Shown here piece by piece: positions 25,574 to 34,907 of a stretch of 64,000 nt of DNA (position 1 is its first letter; each line of letters opens with the position of its first letter). Position numbers and translations under genes: made by a program. Origin of the DNA: Clostridium bornimense (GTDB lineage: Bacteria > Bacillota > Clostridia > Clostridiales > Clostridiaceae); the NCBI RefSeq assembly GCF_018917145.1, contig NZ_JAHLOD010000006.1:38206-102205 (forward strand), given 5' to 3'. The notes under the pieces are model-generated. The model was not told the origin of the DNA, ran no database searches, and saw only the letters and a list, made by a program, of their open reading frames with translations.

Positions 25574-25817
25574 GGAGGTATCGCATTAACAAATGAAATT
25601 TAGCAATACCTCCTTTTATTATGACACAAGGCACGATTCAGTACACAGTTAAGGAAACTATCTTATTCTATACATAAAATTATCACACTTAAAATCTCAT
25701 AAATTCCCTAGAGGGAATTTTATCCACCACTGTGCACTGATATATACCTGTGCCTTGTTCCATGCACTTCTATTTTGATGAAAAAACTGCCGCACAACTC
25801 TTTTGTGCGACAGCCCC
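25574..25817. repeat. Long dispersed non-coding element, copy 2, with a terminator at each end
   Basis: It fills the 311-bp gap between convergent proA and the GH18 gene. The left end (25574-25613) is GGAGGTAT...ATACCTCC then TTTTATT, a plus-strand terminator. The right end (25787-25813) is CTGCCGCACAA...TTGTGCGACAG, followed on the minus strand by six T, and would end the GH18 transcript. The interior holds TACACAGTT, CTATACATAAAATTATCACAC, the palindrome AATTCCCTAGAGGGAATT, CTGTGCACTG and CCATGCACTTCTATTTTG, matching copy 1 block by block. No open frame. Confidence 0.8.
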
Positions 25818-25866
25818 CTTTTCTACATTTCCCTATAGATATATGTTATATAAAACGTACTATCTA

Positions 25867-26892
25867 CTATTTTAATTCTCTATACATAGCTTCCAATAAG
25901 GTATGTGTCTTATCTTGGCTATATTCCCAGAACATCATTCCAGCAATGTCTTTTGTCCAAACATATTTACCCTTGTACTTTATTGATTCTGGATCATCAT
26001 AAGTAAAATAGGTATTTCCATTATATAGCCATGGTGCCTTTGCAATATTATCCCAGTATCGCTTGTATCCTTTTTCTACAATTATCTCATTATATATTCT
26101 TGTATAGGTATATTGTAATGATCTTGCAGTTTGTCCTAACATAACTGCCATATTATTTTCCCATATATTAACGTTAGTTAATCCATACCCATAAAATGCT
26201 GCACCTATCATTACTTTTTTCTTATTCATACCAGCATTGATATAACGCTTTACTGTATTATCTACACTTCGTTTTGCAATAACAGGCTCACTATATAAAT
26301 TAGTGTGATATCTTTGGGTTAATAATTCTAATCCCATGGCAAAATCATAAGTCATCAAATTTGCATAATCTACAATATTAGATAATTTAGCAACTTCCAA
26401 ATTTCTAAGCACACTATCATCTGATCCTACTGCCATAGTAAGAAGATACTTTTTATTATTTTGATTTCCAAGAACATTCAATTGTGCCCTTATCTCTTCC
26501 ATCATAAGAGTAAAATTGTACTTATCTTCTGGTGAAGATGCTATACCTGAAACCGATAATCCTGGATATTCCCAATCGATATCAATACCGTCAAAATCAT
26601 ATTTTAACATAAGCTGTATAGCAGAATTTGCAAAAATTTCACGTCCACTTCCTGTAGCTGCTAATTGAGAAAAACCGTCAGCAGCCCATCCACCTATAGA
26701 TACCAATACCTTAAGATCTGGATTATTACTTCTAAAAGCTAATAATTTATCTACATTAGTCCAATTTTCAACAGCTCTTCCATTAGATATAGTAGCAAAA
26801 GCATAATTAACTATATCCATCTTTTTAGCATCAGATGCAAGTAGAGAGTTCGCCCCCCAATCTGCCACATATCCTGAAATGACTTTACTCAT
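25867..26892 (-). CDS. GH18-family glycosidase (chitinase-like), no signal peptide
   Basis: 341 residues from the ATG at 26892 (MSKVISGYVADWG), preceded by AGAGGAAA. The GH18 barrel is complete: LKVLVSIGGWAADGF (SxGG), then YDFDGIDIDWEYPG, which holds the catalytic DxxDxDxE, then the strands with NLMTYDFAMG and MMFWEYSQDKTH. It cleaves beta-1,4-linked N-acetylglucosamine polymers such as chitin or peptidoglycan glycans. It has no signal peptide, LysM or chitin-binding module, so it is either cytoplasmic or released by mother-cell lysis. It is separated by about 50 bp from clpA upstream. Confidence 0.9.
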   Translation of the reverse strand: MSKVISGYVADWGANSLLASDAKKMDIVNYAFATISNGRAVENWTNVDKLLAFRSNNPDLKVLVSIGGWAADGFSQLAATGSGREIFANSAIQLMLKYDFDGIDIDWEYPGLSVSGIASSPEDKYNFTLMMEEIRAQLNVLGNQNNKKYLLTMAVGSDDSVLRNLEVAKLSNIVDYANLMTYDFAMGLELLTQRYHTNLYSEPVIAKRSVDNTVKRYINAGMNKKKVMIGAAFYGYGLTNVNIWENNMAVMLGQTARSLQYTYTRIYNEIIVEKGYKRYWDNIAKAPWLYNGNTYFTYDDPESIKYKGKYVWTKDIAGMMFWEYSQDKTHTLLEAMYRELK

Positions 26893-26940
26893 TTTATTTC
26901 CTCTATAATATTTCTTTCTATATATTATAGTTACTATCAC

Positions 26941-29169
26941 CTACATAGGGTTACACTTATTTGAAAGAATAAAGTTATTTTTATTAAAATCTACTATGCA
27001 TTTTCCACCATCTTTTAAGAATCCAAATAAAATTTCTTCTACTAATAGCGTTTTAATTTCTGAATTTATTACCCTTATTATTTCTCTTGCACCAAACTCT
27101 TTAGATATACCTCTTTTAGAGATTTCTACTATACTTTCATCAGTAAACTCAATATCTATATTTTTCTTAGCAAGTATTTCTTTAAATTTTTTCAATTCTC
27201 TTTTTGTAATCATAAGTGCCATATCATTATCTACACTATTGAATACAACTATGCTATCTAATCTATTTCTAAATTCCGGTGCAAATATTTTTTTAACTTC
27301 CTCTTCAATTGCAGTATCCTGCACTTTTCTATCTCCAAATCCTAAAAGATTCTTACCTACATTTTTTGCACCTGCATTAGATGTCATGATGATTATTACA
27401 TTTCTAAAATCTGCTTTTCTTCCTTGATTGTCTGTAAGTGTTGCATAATCCATCACTTGTAATAAAACATTAAAAATATCTTCATGTGCTTTTTCAATTT
27501 CATCTAACAATAAAACGCAATGTGGCTTTTTTCTAATGGCATCAGTAAGTAATCCACCTTCTTCATAGCCAACATATCCTGGAGGTGCTCCTATAAGCTT
27601 AGATGCTGCATGTTTTTCTCCATATTCACTCATATCAAATCTAACTAACTCTATTCCTAATTCTTTAGATATAGTTTTAGCTATTTCCGTCTTACCAACA
27701 CCTGTAGGACCCACAAATAACATTGATGCTACTGGCTTATTATCATCACTTAATCCAGCCCTAGATAATTTTATACACTTAGATACTTCCTTTATCGCCT
27801 GATCCTGTCCATATATATTTTCACTTAATGACTTATCAAGATTCTTTAGGTTTTCTATCTCATTACTTTCAACTGTTTTCTTAGGAATCTTACATATTCT
27901 TGAGATAATTTCCTCTACAATTTTTTCATCAACAATCTTTTCTTTTTTAACATCATTATCTTTTATATCTATATAAGCTCCTGCCTCATCTATTATATCT
28001 ATAGCCTTATCAGGTAAAAATCTATCATTTATATATTTATCACTTAATATTACTGCAGCCTTAATTGCTTCATCTAAATATTTAACATTATGATAACTTT
28101 CATAAGATTCTTTTAAACCCATAATTATTTTTATTGTTTCTTCTACAGAAGGTTCATTAACTTCCACGACTTGGAATCGTCTACTTAATCCCTTATCTTT
28201 TTCAAAATATTTTTTATATTCATCAAAAGTAGTTGCACCAATAAACTTAATTTTCCCTTGAAGTAAATAAGGCTTTAATAGATTTGAAGCATCTAAAGAA
28301 CCAGAATTTAATGATCCTGCTCCTACTATGTTATGAATTTCATCTATATATACAATAGGATTATTATGGTCACTGATTTCATCTAAAATCTTTTTCATTC
28401 TTTCTTCAAAATCACCTCTATACTTTGTACCAGCAAGTATTCCTCCAATATCTAATGAAAATATTTCAGCATCTTTAATCTTATCTGGTACCTTATCCTC
28501 TACAATAAGTCTTGCTAATCCCATCGCTATAGCTGTTTTACCTACCCCTGGTTCTCCTACATGAATAGGATTATTTTTATTCTTTCTACAAAGTATCTCT
28601 ATAGTTCTTTCTAAAATATCATCTCTTCCTATTAATACAGTCTCATTATCATTTTTAACTAATTCATTAAGATTAGTAGTATATTTCGCTAAAATTGATA
28701 CTCTATCATTAGATTCTTCATCATCATATTCATCAATAAAGTACTCTTCCCTATCTCTATGACATAAACTATATAATATATCTCTTTTCGTTATTCCTTG
28801 TTCTTCTAAGTAATATTTTGCAAAACTCTCTTCCAAATCAAATATAGCCGCTATTATATGTTCAATATCAACTACATTTTTCCCTGAACTAACTACTTGG
28901 CTACTAGCTATAAACAATAACTCTTGAAACGCAACACTTTCTTCCGGCTCCTCATCTTCTACTTTAGTAATATAATTTTCAATATACTCTTCAAGATTAT
29001 TTCTTAATACCTTTATATCTCCACCACATTCTTTAATAGAACCACAAATATCTTCATTAAATGTTGCAGCATATAATAAGTGTTCTGGTGTTATATATTC
29101 GCTATTACATTTCTTACACTTTTCATATGCATTAAGAATAATTTCATTTACACTTTCCGTTATATTCAT
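26941..29169 (-). CDS. clpA: ClpA, ATP-dependent protease ATP-binding subunit
   Basis: 742 residues. An N-domain (1-145) precedes two AAA modules: D1 with Walker A GEPGVGKTAIA and KYRGDFEERMKKILDEI, and D2 with GPTGVGKTEIA, DMSEYGEKHAASKLIGAPPGYVGYEEGG and LLLDEIEKAH. The loop NLLGFGDRK in D2 is where the ClpP-binding tripeptide lies. There is no long M-domain insert, which separates it from ClpB and ClpC. It unfolds proteins and feeds them to ClpP. The gene follows clpS by 3 bp (GAGGAG overlaps the clpS end), so the two are cotranslated. clpP is not here. Confidence 0.95.
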   Translation of the reverse strand: MNITESVNEIILNAYEKCKKCNSEYITPEHLLYAATFNEDICGSIKECGGDIKVLRNNLEEYIENYITKVEDEEPEESVAFQELLFIASSQVVSSGKNVVDIEHIIAAIFDLEESFAKYYLEEQGITKRDILYSLCHRDREEYFIDEYDDEESNDRVSILAKYTTNLNELVKNDNETVLIGRDDILERTIEILCRKNKNNPIHVGEPGVGKTAIAMGLARLIVEDKVPDKIKDAEIFSLDIGGILAGTKYRGDFEERMKKILDEISDHNNPIVYIDEIHNIVGAGSLNSGSLDASNLLKPYLLQGKIKFIGATTFDEYKKYFEKDKGLSRRFQVVEVNEPSVEETIKIIMGLKESYESYHNVKYLDEAIKAAVILSDKYINDRFLPDKAIDIIDEAGAYIDIKDNDVKKEKIVDEKIVEEIISRICKIPKKTVESNEIENLKNLDKSLSENIYGQDQAIKEVSKCIKLSRAGLSDDNKPVASMLFVGPTGVGKTEIAKTISKELGIELVRFDMSEYGEKHAASKLIGAPPGYVGYEEGGLLTDAIRKKPHCVLLLDEIEKAHEDIFNVLLQVMDYATLTDNQGRKADFRNVIIIMTSNAGAKNVGKNLLGFGDRKVQDTAIEEEVKKIFAPEFRNRLDSIVVFNSVDNDMALMITKRELKKFKEILAKKNIDIEFTDESIVEISKRGISKEFGAREIIRVINSEIKTLLVEEILFGFLKDGGKCIVDFNKNNFILSNKCNPM

Positions 29170-29172
29170 ACC

Positions 29173-29472
29173 CTACTCCTCTTCTATAGTCAATTTAAAT
29201 GGAAAGCCTTCCTCTTTCGCAAGATTCATAGCTTTTTTTACTTTAGTAGCAGCTATATCATAAGGATATATTCCAGCTATCCCTATGCCTCTTTCATGTA
29301 CATCCATCATTATCTTGTTGGCTTCTGCTACTTCCTTATTAAAAATGCTTATTAAAACCGATAAAACAAATTCCATTGTTGTATAATCATCATTATGCAT
29401 CATCACTTTATATAAATTAGGCTTCTTTACTTTAACCTTCGACTTTTCTATTATATTTCCACTAGTCTCCAT
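29173..29472 (-). CDS. clpS: ClpS, N-end rule adaptor
   Basis: 99 residues with a disordered N-terminal tail, then the ClpS core: YKVMMHNDDYTTMEFVLSVLISIF, which contains the N-degron-pocket Asn-Asp and Met residues, and MMDVHERGIGIAGIYPYDIAATKV with the conserved His. It binds proteins bearing bulky N-terminal residues and hands them to ClpA. It is first in the clpS-clpA operon, with GGAGGG as ribosome binding site. Confidence 0.95.
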   Translation of the reverse strand: METSGNIIEKSKVKVKKPNLYKVMMHNDDYTTMEFVLSVLISIFNKEVAEANKIMMDVHERGIGIAGIYPYDIAATKVKKAMNLAKEEGFPFKLTIEEE

Positions 29473-29511
29473 ATATATTTTTTCCCTCCATTCACTTATA
29501 AGTAAATTACT

Positions 29512-29543
29512 ATAGAAGCTAGGAAATACTTCCTAGCTTCTAT
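29512..29543 (-). terminator. Strong hairpin after ftsX, probable terminator
   Basis: ATAGAAGCTAGGAA pairs exactly with TTCCTAGCTTCTAT (14 bp, 4-nt loop). It lies between the ftsX stop and clpS. The T-tract is poor on both strands (TAGTAATTTAC on the minus side), so it could instead be a processing or stability hairpin. Confidence 0.6.
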
Positions 29544-29587
29544 TACAATTATATATTAAATTTATAACATCTAACAATATACTATTA

Positions 29588-30508
29588 TTAAACATTTAGA
29601 TACTTTCTTATTGATATGAAACTTCCAATTACTCCAATTGCTGATGCTATTGCTGCCTCTATAGCCATTAGTTTTACAATTAAAGTAGTAATACTTGGCA
29701 TAATAACATTATAATTAATGCTACCAATATAATTAACGATATTATCTTCTAATAACATATATCCTATTAAAATAAAAATAACGCTTAGAATAGCACCAAT
29801 TATTCCTATAATAACCCCTTCTATTACAAATGGTAATCTTACATAACTATTAGTTGCACCTATATATTTTATTATACTAATTTCTTGTTTTCTTACAAAT
29901 ACAGAAATCTTTATTGAATTTACAATAAGAAAAATTGCAGCTATTAATAGAAATATCATTATTCCTATTCCTACTACTTTAACAATATTACTAGTCTTAG
30001 TTAAAAACTTTGTTATTAAGTTTCCATTATCAACCTTATATATTTTGTCATACTTTGACACCTTATTACTTATCTTCTTAATAAACTCTGAACTCTTAAC
30101 TTTTATTGAAAAGCTACCTGGAATCGGATTATCCTTATTTTCTGATACAACTTCTACTATTCTTTTCATCTCTTCATCATTATCATTGTCTAATGAAGTT
30201 TTATAATTTTCTAATCCTTTTTCTGGTGAAATATAAGTAACACTTTCTACCTCTGGCATCTTGCTAATAGATTTCTTCATACTATCAATATCTTTATCTG
30301 TAGCATCGTCATTTACAAATGCCATTATTTCAACAGAATCTTTCATATTTTCAACTAACTTATCAGTTAAATTTATAGTAATATAAAAAGCCCCAAAAAT
30401 TATTAATGTAATCATTACAGTGACGATAGATGCAACTGCCATTAATCTATGGGTAATAATATTTTTTGCACCTTCTTTTATAAGTCGTTTTATTGTTTTT
30501 ATTTTCAA
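29588..30508 (-). CDS. ftsX: FtsX, cell-division ABC transporter-like permease
   Basis: 306 residues, four membrane helices with a large extracellular loop between the first and second. The loop carries EIMAFVNDDATDKDIDSMKK and PIPGSFSIKVK, as in FtsX. The C-terminal half reads VNSIKISVFVRKQEISIIKYIGATNSYVRLPFVIEGVIIG. The start is a TTG that overlaps the ftsE stop, with GGAGG 8 nt upstream. FtsX does not transport; with FtsE it passes an ATP-driven signal to a murein hydrolase or its activator outside the cell, presumably the M23 protein encoded upstream. Confidence 0.95.
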   Translation of the reverse strand: MKIKTIKRLIKEGAKNIITHRLMAVASIVTVMITLIIFGAFYITINLTDKLVENMKDSVEIMAFVNDDATDKDIDSMKKSISKMPEVESVTYISPEKGLENYKTSLDNDNDEEMKRIVEVVSENKDNPIPGSFSIKVKSSEFIKKISNKVSKYDKIYKVDNGNLITKFLTKTSNIVKVVGIGIMIFLLIAAIFLIVNSIKISVFVRKQEISIIKYIGATNSYVRLPFVIEGVIIGIIGAILSVIFILIGYMLLEDNIVNYIGSINYNVIMPSITTLIVKLMAIEAAIASAIGVIGSFISIRKYLNV

Positions 30509-31185
30509 AGCTTATATCCTCCTTCAATATTATCATGAATAATCTTACCATTCTTCATTGATATTACTCTTTTTCTCATGCTATTTACCACTTCTTTATC
30601 ATGTGTAGCCATTAATATAGTCGTACCACTTTTATTTACTTCGTTTAGAATATTTAAAATTTCTATTGTCGTTTCTGGGTCTAAATTTCCTGTTGGCTCA
30701 TCTGCTAAGATAAGTAATGGATCATTTACTATAGCTCTAGCTATGGCAACTCTTTGTTGCTCTCCTCCCGATAATTCTCTAGGATAGCAATTTAACTTAT
30801 TCTTAAGTCCTACTTTTTCAAGAACTATTGGTACCTTTTTCTTTATATTATTTTCATCTGCTTCTACTACTTTCATAGCAGTAGCTACGTTTTCATATAC
30901 TGTCTTTTCATTTAGAAGCCTAAAATCTTGAAATATTACTCCAAGTTTCCTTCTAAAATAAGGAATATCCTTATTTTTTAATTCTTTTATTGACTGACTA
31001 TTTACATTTATATCACCACTAGTACAATTAATTTCTTTTAATATTGTTTTTATTAGTGATGATTTCCCTGAACCAGATGTACCTACAAGAAATACAAATT
31101 CACCTTTATTTATTCTAAAATTGATATTATTAAGTGCTTGTACATCATTATCATATATTAAATTAACATTTTTAAAACTTATCAT
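30505..31185 (-). CDS. ftsE: FtsE, cell-division ATPase
   Basis: 226 residues, an ABC ATPase. Walker A LVGTSGSGKSSLIK, Q-loop VIFQDFRLL, signature ELSGGEQQRVAIARAI, Walker B PLLILADEPTGNLDP, and the switch His in MATHDKEV. The GTSGSGKSS and FQDFRLLNEKTVYENVA stretches are typical of FtsE rather than of LolD. It overlaps ftsX by 4 bp and follows the M23 gene by 28 bp, so all three are probably one operon. Confidence 0.96.
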   Translation of the reverse strand: MISFKNVNLIYDNDVQALNNINFRINKGEFVFLVGTSGSGKSSLIKTILKEINCTSGDINVNSQSIKELKNKDIPYFRRKLGVIFQDFRLLNEKTVYENVATAMKVVEADENNIKKKVPIVLEKVGLKNKLNCYPRELSGGEQQRVAIARAIVNDPLLILADEPTGNLDPETTIEILNILNEVNKSGTTILMATHDKEVVNSMRKRVISMKNGKIIHDNIEGGYKL

Positions 31186-31213
31186 CTTTAATATCTCCTA
31201 CAATTACTGTATA

Positions 31214-32500
31214 TTATTTTAAATAGTTCATCGGATCTACTGCAGTACCATTCACTTTCACTTCAAAATGAAGGTGATTTCCAGTAGAACTACCTGTAGT
31301 ACCAACTTTAGCAATAACTTGACCCTTTTCCACTGTTTGTCCAACACTTACAACTAATTGTGAGTTATGTGCATATAAAGTAGAAAGACCATCACCATGA
31401 TCAATTACAACAAAATATCCATATGAGCTATCAAACCTAGATATTATAACCTTTCCAGCTCTTGCTGCAACAACAGGTGTTCCTGCTGGTGCTGGTATAT
31501 CTATTCCTTTATGAAAAGCTCCTGGTTTTCCAGTTATAGGATCCACTCTATATCCATGATAAGATGAAATATATGTATATCCTGGTACTGGCCATAAAAA
31601 GCTTGTATTATCTACAACTCCACCATTGCCACTATTATTGTTGTTATTATTATTGCCACTATTAGTATTGTTACTATTTCCACTATTGTTACTGTTACTA
31701 CTATTGTTATTATTGTTACTACTATTATTGTTATTACTACTGTTGTTACTTGCAACTATATTTCTAATTTCTTCTTCAATAGCATTACTTCGTAATTCCA
31801 GTTCCTTAATTTCACTTTCTGTTAACTTCACTTCATTTTCTAAGGCTTGTCTAGAAGCTATATATGCAGTAACTTCTCCTTGTTTTTTTTCTAATAAGGC
31901 AGTTAAATTTCTTTCTTCTTTTTCAACTTCTATCCTCTTATTAGCCAAGTCACCTTTTTTTTCTTCTAATACTTTTTCTTTGCTCTCCAACTCTAATTGC
32001 AATATTTTTATTTCTTCTACTGCTTTATCACCACTTTTAATAAGATTAGATACAATTTCAAATCTCATAAGAAAATTCCTAAGATTCTTCGCCCCTAATA
32101 AAAGGTTCAAATATCCTCCTATTTGTTGTTCATAATCTATTCTTATTATTTCACTCATTATTTCATAATTTTCTTCTATTCTTTCATGGTTTTCTTCCAT
32201 CTCTACTTCTAGATCTATCATTTCTTTTTCTATATTCTTTATTTCTGTATTAATACTGTTAATCTTATTTTGAATTTCAGTCAAACTACTATCTAAACTT
32301 GCAAGTTCTTTTTCTGTATCTGAAAGCTCTTTTTCTGTATCCTTTATCTTATCTCTTTTTTCATTAATCTCACCTTTTTTTTCTTCCAATGTGTTCTCAA
32401 TACTACTTTTCTTATTTTCTAAATCATTGACTGAAGTAGCATAAACATTATTATTTGCTATTACAATTGCTACCAATACTACTGCTATTGTTCTTTTCAT
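31214..32500 (-). CDS. Secreted M23 (LytM) peptidase with coiled coil, EnvC/PcsB-like partner of FtsEX
   Basis: 428 residues. Signal peptide 1-21 ([15 protein letters not shown]). Residues 22-250 are a long coiled coil ([16 protein letters not shown] and similar heptads). Residues ~250-297 are an Asn/Ser/Gly low-complexity linker. The C-terminal 130 residues are an M23 domain with zinc ligands in FHKGIDIP (His, Asp) and GNHLHFEV (His), plus LYAHNS. It should cut peptide cross-links in peptidoglycan. The coiled coil is the FtsX-docking part in EnvC, PcsB and CwlO, and ftsE-ftsX lie directly downstream. Unlike EnvC, the M23 ligands are all present, so it is likely active itself. Confidence 0.92.
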   Translation of the reverse strand: MKRTIAVVLVAIVIANNNVYATSVNDLENKKSSIENTLEEKKGEINEKRDKIKDTEKELSDTEKELASLDSSLTEIQNKINSINTEIKNIEKEMIDLEVEMEENHERIEENYEIMSEIIRIDYEQQIGGYLNLLLGAKNLRNFLMRFEIVSNLIKSGDKAVEEIKILQLELESKEKVLEEKKGDLANKRIEVEKEERNLTALLEKKQGEVTAYIASRQALENEVKLTESEIKELELRSNAIEEEIRNIVASNNSSNNNNSSNNNNNSSNSNNSGNSNNTNSGNNNNNNNSGNGGVVDNTSFLWPVPGYTYISSYHGYRVDPITGKPGAFHKGIDIPAPAGTPVVAARAGKVIISRFDSSYGYFVVIDHGDGLSTLYAHNSQLVVSVGQTVEKGQVIAKVGTTGSSTGNHLHFEVKVNGTAVDPMNYLK

Positions 32501-32637
32501 ATACCCTCCTCTTATGTACTACTTTTATAATATAAAAAGCTACTACACAGTAAATAAAAAATTATTGTGTAATATCCCTAAACTATTTTAACATATTAAT
32601 TTAAATTTATATATACTCAAAATTTACCTGTAAAAAT

Positions 32638-32688
32638 AGAGCTGTCACTCTAAACTCCACATCAAGTAGAATTTTATGTAACAGCTCT
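32638..32688 (-). terminator. Terminator of the first PTS gene
   Basis: AGAGCTGT pairs with ACAGCTCT over a loop of about 35 nt. It is followed on the minus strand by ATTTTTAC and lies 10 bp past the stop of the 32699 gene. Confidence 0.75.
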
Positions 32689-32698
32689 ATTCTTAAAT

Positions 32699-34348
32699 TT
32701 AATCTATTCCTAATATACTCTTAATTTCATTTTTATAAGGATCAGCTTTAGCTCCAAAAATAGCTTGAATTCCATTGCCTACTTCTACTACACCAGATGC
32801 TCCTAATCTCTTTAGTTCTTCTTTATTTACTTTAGATTTATCCTTAACTTCAACTCTTAATCTTGTAATACATGCATCTACACCAACTATATTTTCTTTT
32901 CCTCCTAAGGCTTCTAATACTGCTGGAGCTTTTTCTGCGATCTCATTCTTACCTTCTTTAGCTAATTTATAATCTGCCTTTGTATATAACTTAGTTTCTT
33001 CATCATCATCTTCTCTACCAGGTGTCTTTAAATCAAATTTCTTAATAATAAATGAGAATAAGAAATAGTATATAACAGCATATATAGCTCCTACTAAAAG
33101 TACCATATACCAACGAGTAGGAACCCCTGCCCCTGCTGGAAGTAGTCCAAATAGTGTATAATCTATAACACCACCTGAAAAAGTCATTCCTACAAATACA
33201 TTTAATATATCCATCAACATAAATGATAATCCCGCAAGTATACAATGTATTCCATATAAAGCTGGAGCTACAAATAAAAATGTAAATTCTATCGGCTCAG
33301 TAATTCCAGTTAGAAATGCTGTTATTGCTGCTGATGCTAATAATGATCCTACTACTTTTTTCTTTTCCGGTCTAGCATTCTTATACATTGCAAGTGCAGC
33401 TGCTGGTAAACCAAACATCATGAATGGGAATTTACCTGCCATAAACCTTGTAGTTCCTCCTACAATTGTAGACATTGTACTTGAATCTGCACCTACTAGA
33501 CTTCCCATGCTAGACAATTGAGCAAAATATGCTGTATTTGCTCCATCTACCACTTGCCATGCTCCATCCACTAAAATATTTCCTTCAACAAAATTACTGA
33601 ACCAGAATGGTGTATAGAATACATGATGTAGTCCAAATGGAATTAACGCCCTCTCTATTACTCCATATAAAAATGTACCAATAAACCCTGCATTTTTAAC
33701 TAATTCTGCTACAACAGCTATACCATCTTGTATTACTGGCCATAAAAATGCTAAAATTGCTCCTACTACTGCCATAACTAAGGATGTAATAATAGGTACA
33801 AACCTTGATCCTGAAAAAAATCCTATAACTTGTGGCAATTGAATATTATAAAATTTATTATGAAGTGCAGCTGTTACAATTCCTGTTATAATACCTCCAA
33901 ACACTGACATATTAAGTGTAAAAATACCTACAGAAGTCGTTACATATGTTGAATAATCACCTACATTATCTGGTGTTACAACTCCTAATTGAGTTACTCC
34001 CAAACCTAAAAGTGTTGAAATAACTTGATTCATAACAAGAAAGCCAAAAACTGAAGCTAAAGCTGCTGTTCCTTTTTCTTTATTTGCAAGTCCAACACCA
34101 ACACCTACAGCAAATAATATAGGTAAGTTTCCAAATATGATATTACCAATATCATTCATTACAGTTAACAATGCATTAACAAACCCTATGTTTACAAATT
34201 TTATTAATGGTTCATAGACAGCTGGTGGATTGTCTAATCCAGCTATTCCAAGAAAAGCTCCACCTATTCCTAATAATATACCCGCTATTGGTAATGCTGC
34301 TATTGGCAACATAATAGCTTTACCAATTCTTTGTAAAAACTTTAACAT
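32699..34348 (-). CDS. PTS EIICB transporter, glucose/N-acetylglucosamine family (paralogue 1)
   Basis: 549 residues. EIIC (1-~430) has about ten membrane helices beginning [20 protein letters not shown] and carries the family stretch [16 protein letters not shown] and the [10 protein letters not shown] sugar-site motif. EIIB (~470-549) has the phosphocysteine in [15 protein letters not shown]. There is no EIIA domain, so a separate glucose-type EIIA must donate the phosphate. The substrate is probably glucose or N-acetylglucosamine; sequence alone does not separate them. It is the downstream copy of a tandem pair, with about 90% similar neighbouring copy at 34908-36590. Expression is set by the RAT/terminator switch at 34413-34492. 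Confidence 0.92.
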   Translation of the reverse strand: MLKFLQRIGKAIMLPIAALPIAGILLGIGGAFLGIAGLDNPPAVYEPLIKFVNIGFVNALLTVMNDIGNIIFGNLPILFAVGVGVGLANKEKGTAALASVFGFLVMNQVISTLLGLGVTQLGVVTPDNVGDYSTYVTTSVGIFTLNMSVFGGIITGIVTAALHNKFYNIQLPQVIGFFSGSRFVPIITSLVMAVVGAILAFLWPVIQDGIAVVAELVKNAGFIGTFLYGVIERALIPFGLHHVFYTPFWFSNFVEGNILVDGAWQVVDGANTAYFAQLSSMGSLVGADSSTMSTIVGGTTRFMAGKFPFMMFGLPAAALAMYKNARPEKKKVVGSLLASAAITAFLTGITEPIEFTFLFVAPALYGIHCILAGLSFMLMDILNVFVGMTFSGGVIDYTLFGLLPAGAGVPTRWYMVLLVGAIYAVIYYFLFSFIIKKFDLKTPGREDDDEETKLYTKADYKLAKEGKNEIAEKAPAVLEALGGKENIVGVDACITRLRVEVKDKSKVNKEELKRLGASGVVEVGNGIQAIFGAKADPYKNEIKSILGID

Positions 34349-34412
34349 ATATGATTCCTCCCAAGAAAAATTTATTATAATAGTAATTTTTTACTATATA
34401 TAATCAAAAGAA

Positions 34413-34492
34413 AAAGGCTAAAACATACAAATGCTTATACTATTGCATTTATATATCTTAGCCTTTGCCTGCCAAACAGTAACAACGCTACC
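34413..34492 (-). promoter_or_regulatory. RAT antiterminator/terminator switch of PTS paralogue 1
   Basis: On the minus strand the leader has GCGTTGTTACTG, a short loop, then CAGGCAAAGGCTAA (34492-34459): the ribonucleic antiterminator (RAT) pattern of BglG/LicT/GlcT proteins. AGGCTAA at its end is also the 5' arm of a terminator whose 3' arm is TTAGCC followed by TTTTTCTTTT (34421-34411). RAT and terminator therefore exclude each other, so a PTS-controlled antiterminator is expected to turn on the gene. Confidence 0.85.
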
Positions 34493-34508
34493 TCTATTTT
34501 ACAATATT

Positions 34509-34537
34509 ATGATAATACTTTTAAATAATATTGTAAA
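34509..34537 (-). promoter_or_regulatory. Promoter of PTS paralogue 1
   Basis: On the minus strand, TTTACA (34537-34532) and TATCAT (34514-34509) are spaced 17 bp, placing the transcript start about 10 bp ahead of the RAT. The interval also forms a dyad, ACAATATTAT (34501-34510) with ATAATATTGT (34525-34534), that could be a repressor site. Confidence 0.65.
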
Positions 34538-34610
34538 TGTTTTCTTGGAATTTTTTTGATTTTTGTATATCTGCCCAATATTATATATAAAAATTAAGAA
34601 GGACCTTAAT

Positions 34611-34899
34611 ATAATGAATTAAAAATAGTGCACAGTTCACAATTATCAGTGCACAGTGAAGGTTAATTTTCCCCTGTGGGGAAAATATTATAGTCCTGCG
34701 GACAGCAGAGCGTTTCCATTTTTACTGTAGATAAGAAAATTATGTTACAACTCCAATTCCATGACCAAATTATGGACCGTGACTTCGCATTTACAATCTC
34801 AGAAATTCCTCAGGAATTTCTACCATTACTGTGCACTGAAAACTGTGCACTAAAAAAGGCTTTCGTCTACAAATTTTCATTTGTTATTGCGAAAGCCTC
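34611..34899. repeat. Diverged non-coding repeat region between the PTS paralogues, ending in a terminator
   Basis: This 559-bp gap (34349-34907) has the RAT leader on its left and a repeat-like block on its right. The block contains GTGCACAGTTCACAATTATC, CAGTGCACAGTGAAGG, the palindrome GAAATTCCTCAGGAATTTC and CTGTGCACTGAAAACTGTGC. These are similar in kind and order to the interior of the elements at 15251 and 25574. Its right end (34857-34899), AGGCTTTCG...CGAAAGCCT, is followed on the minus strand by TTTTTT and ends PTS paralogue 2. No credible gene. Confidence 0.6.
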
Positions 34900-34907
34900 T
34901 AACTTTA

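Noticed and set aside
31626..32135. 169-codon plus-strand open frame with long runs of leucine
   Set aside because: It is the antisense of the Asn-rich linker and coiled coil of the M23 peptidase gene; there is no ribosome binding site, and the Leu runs come from AAT/AAC repeats.
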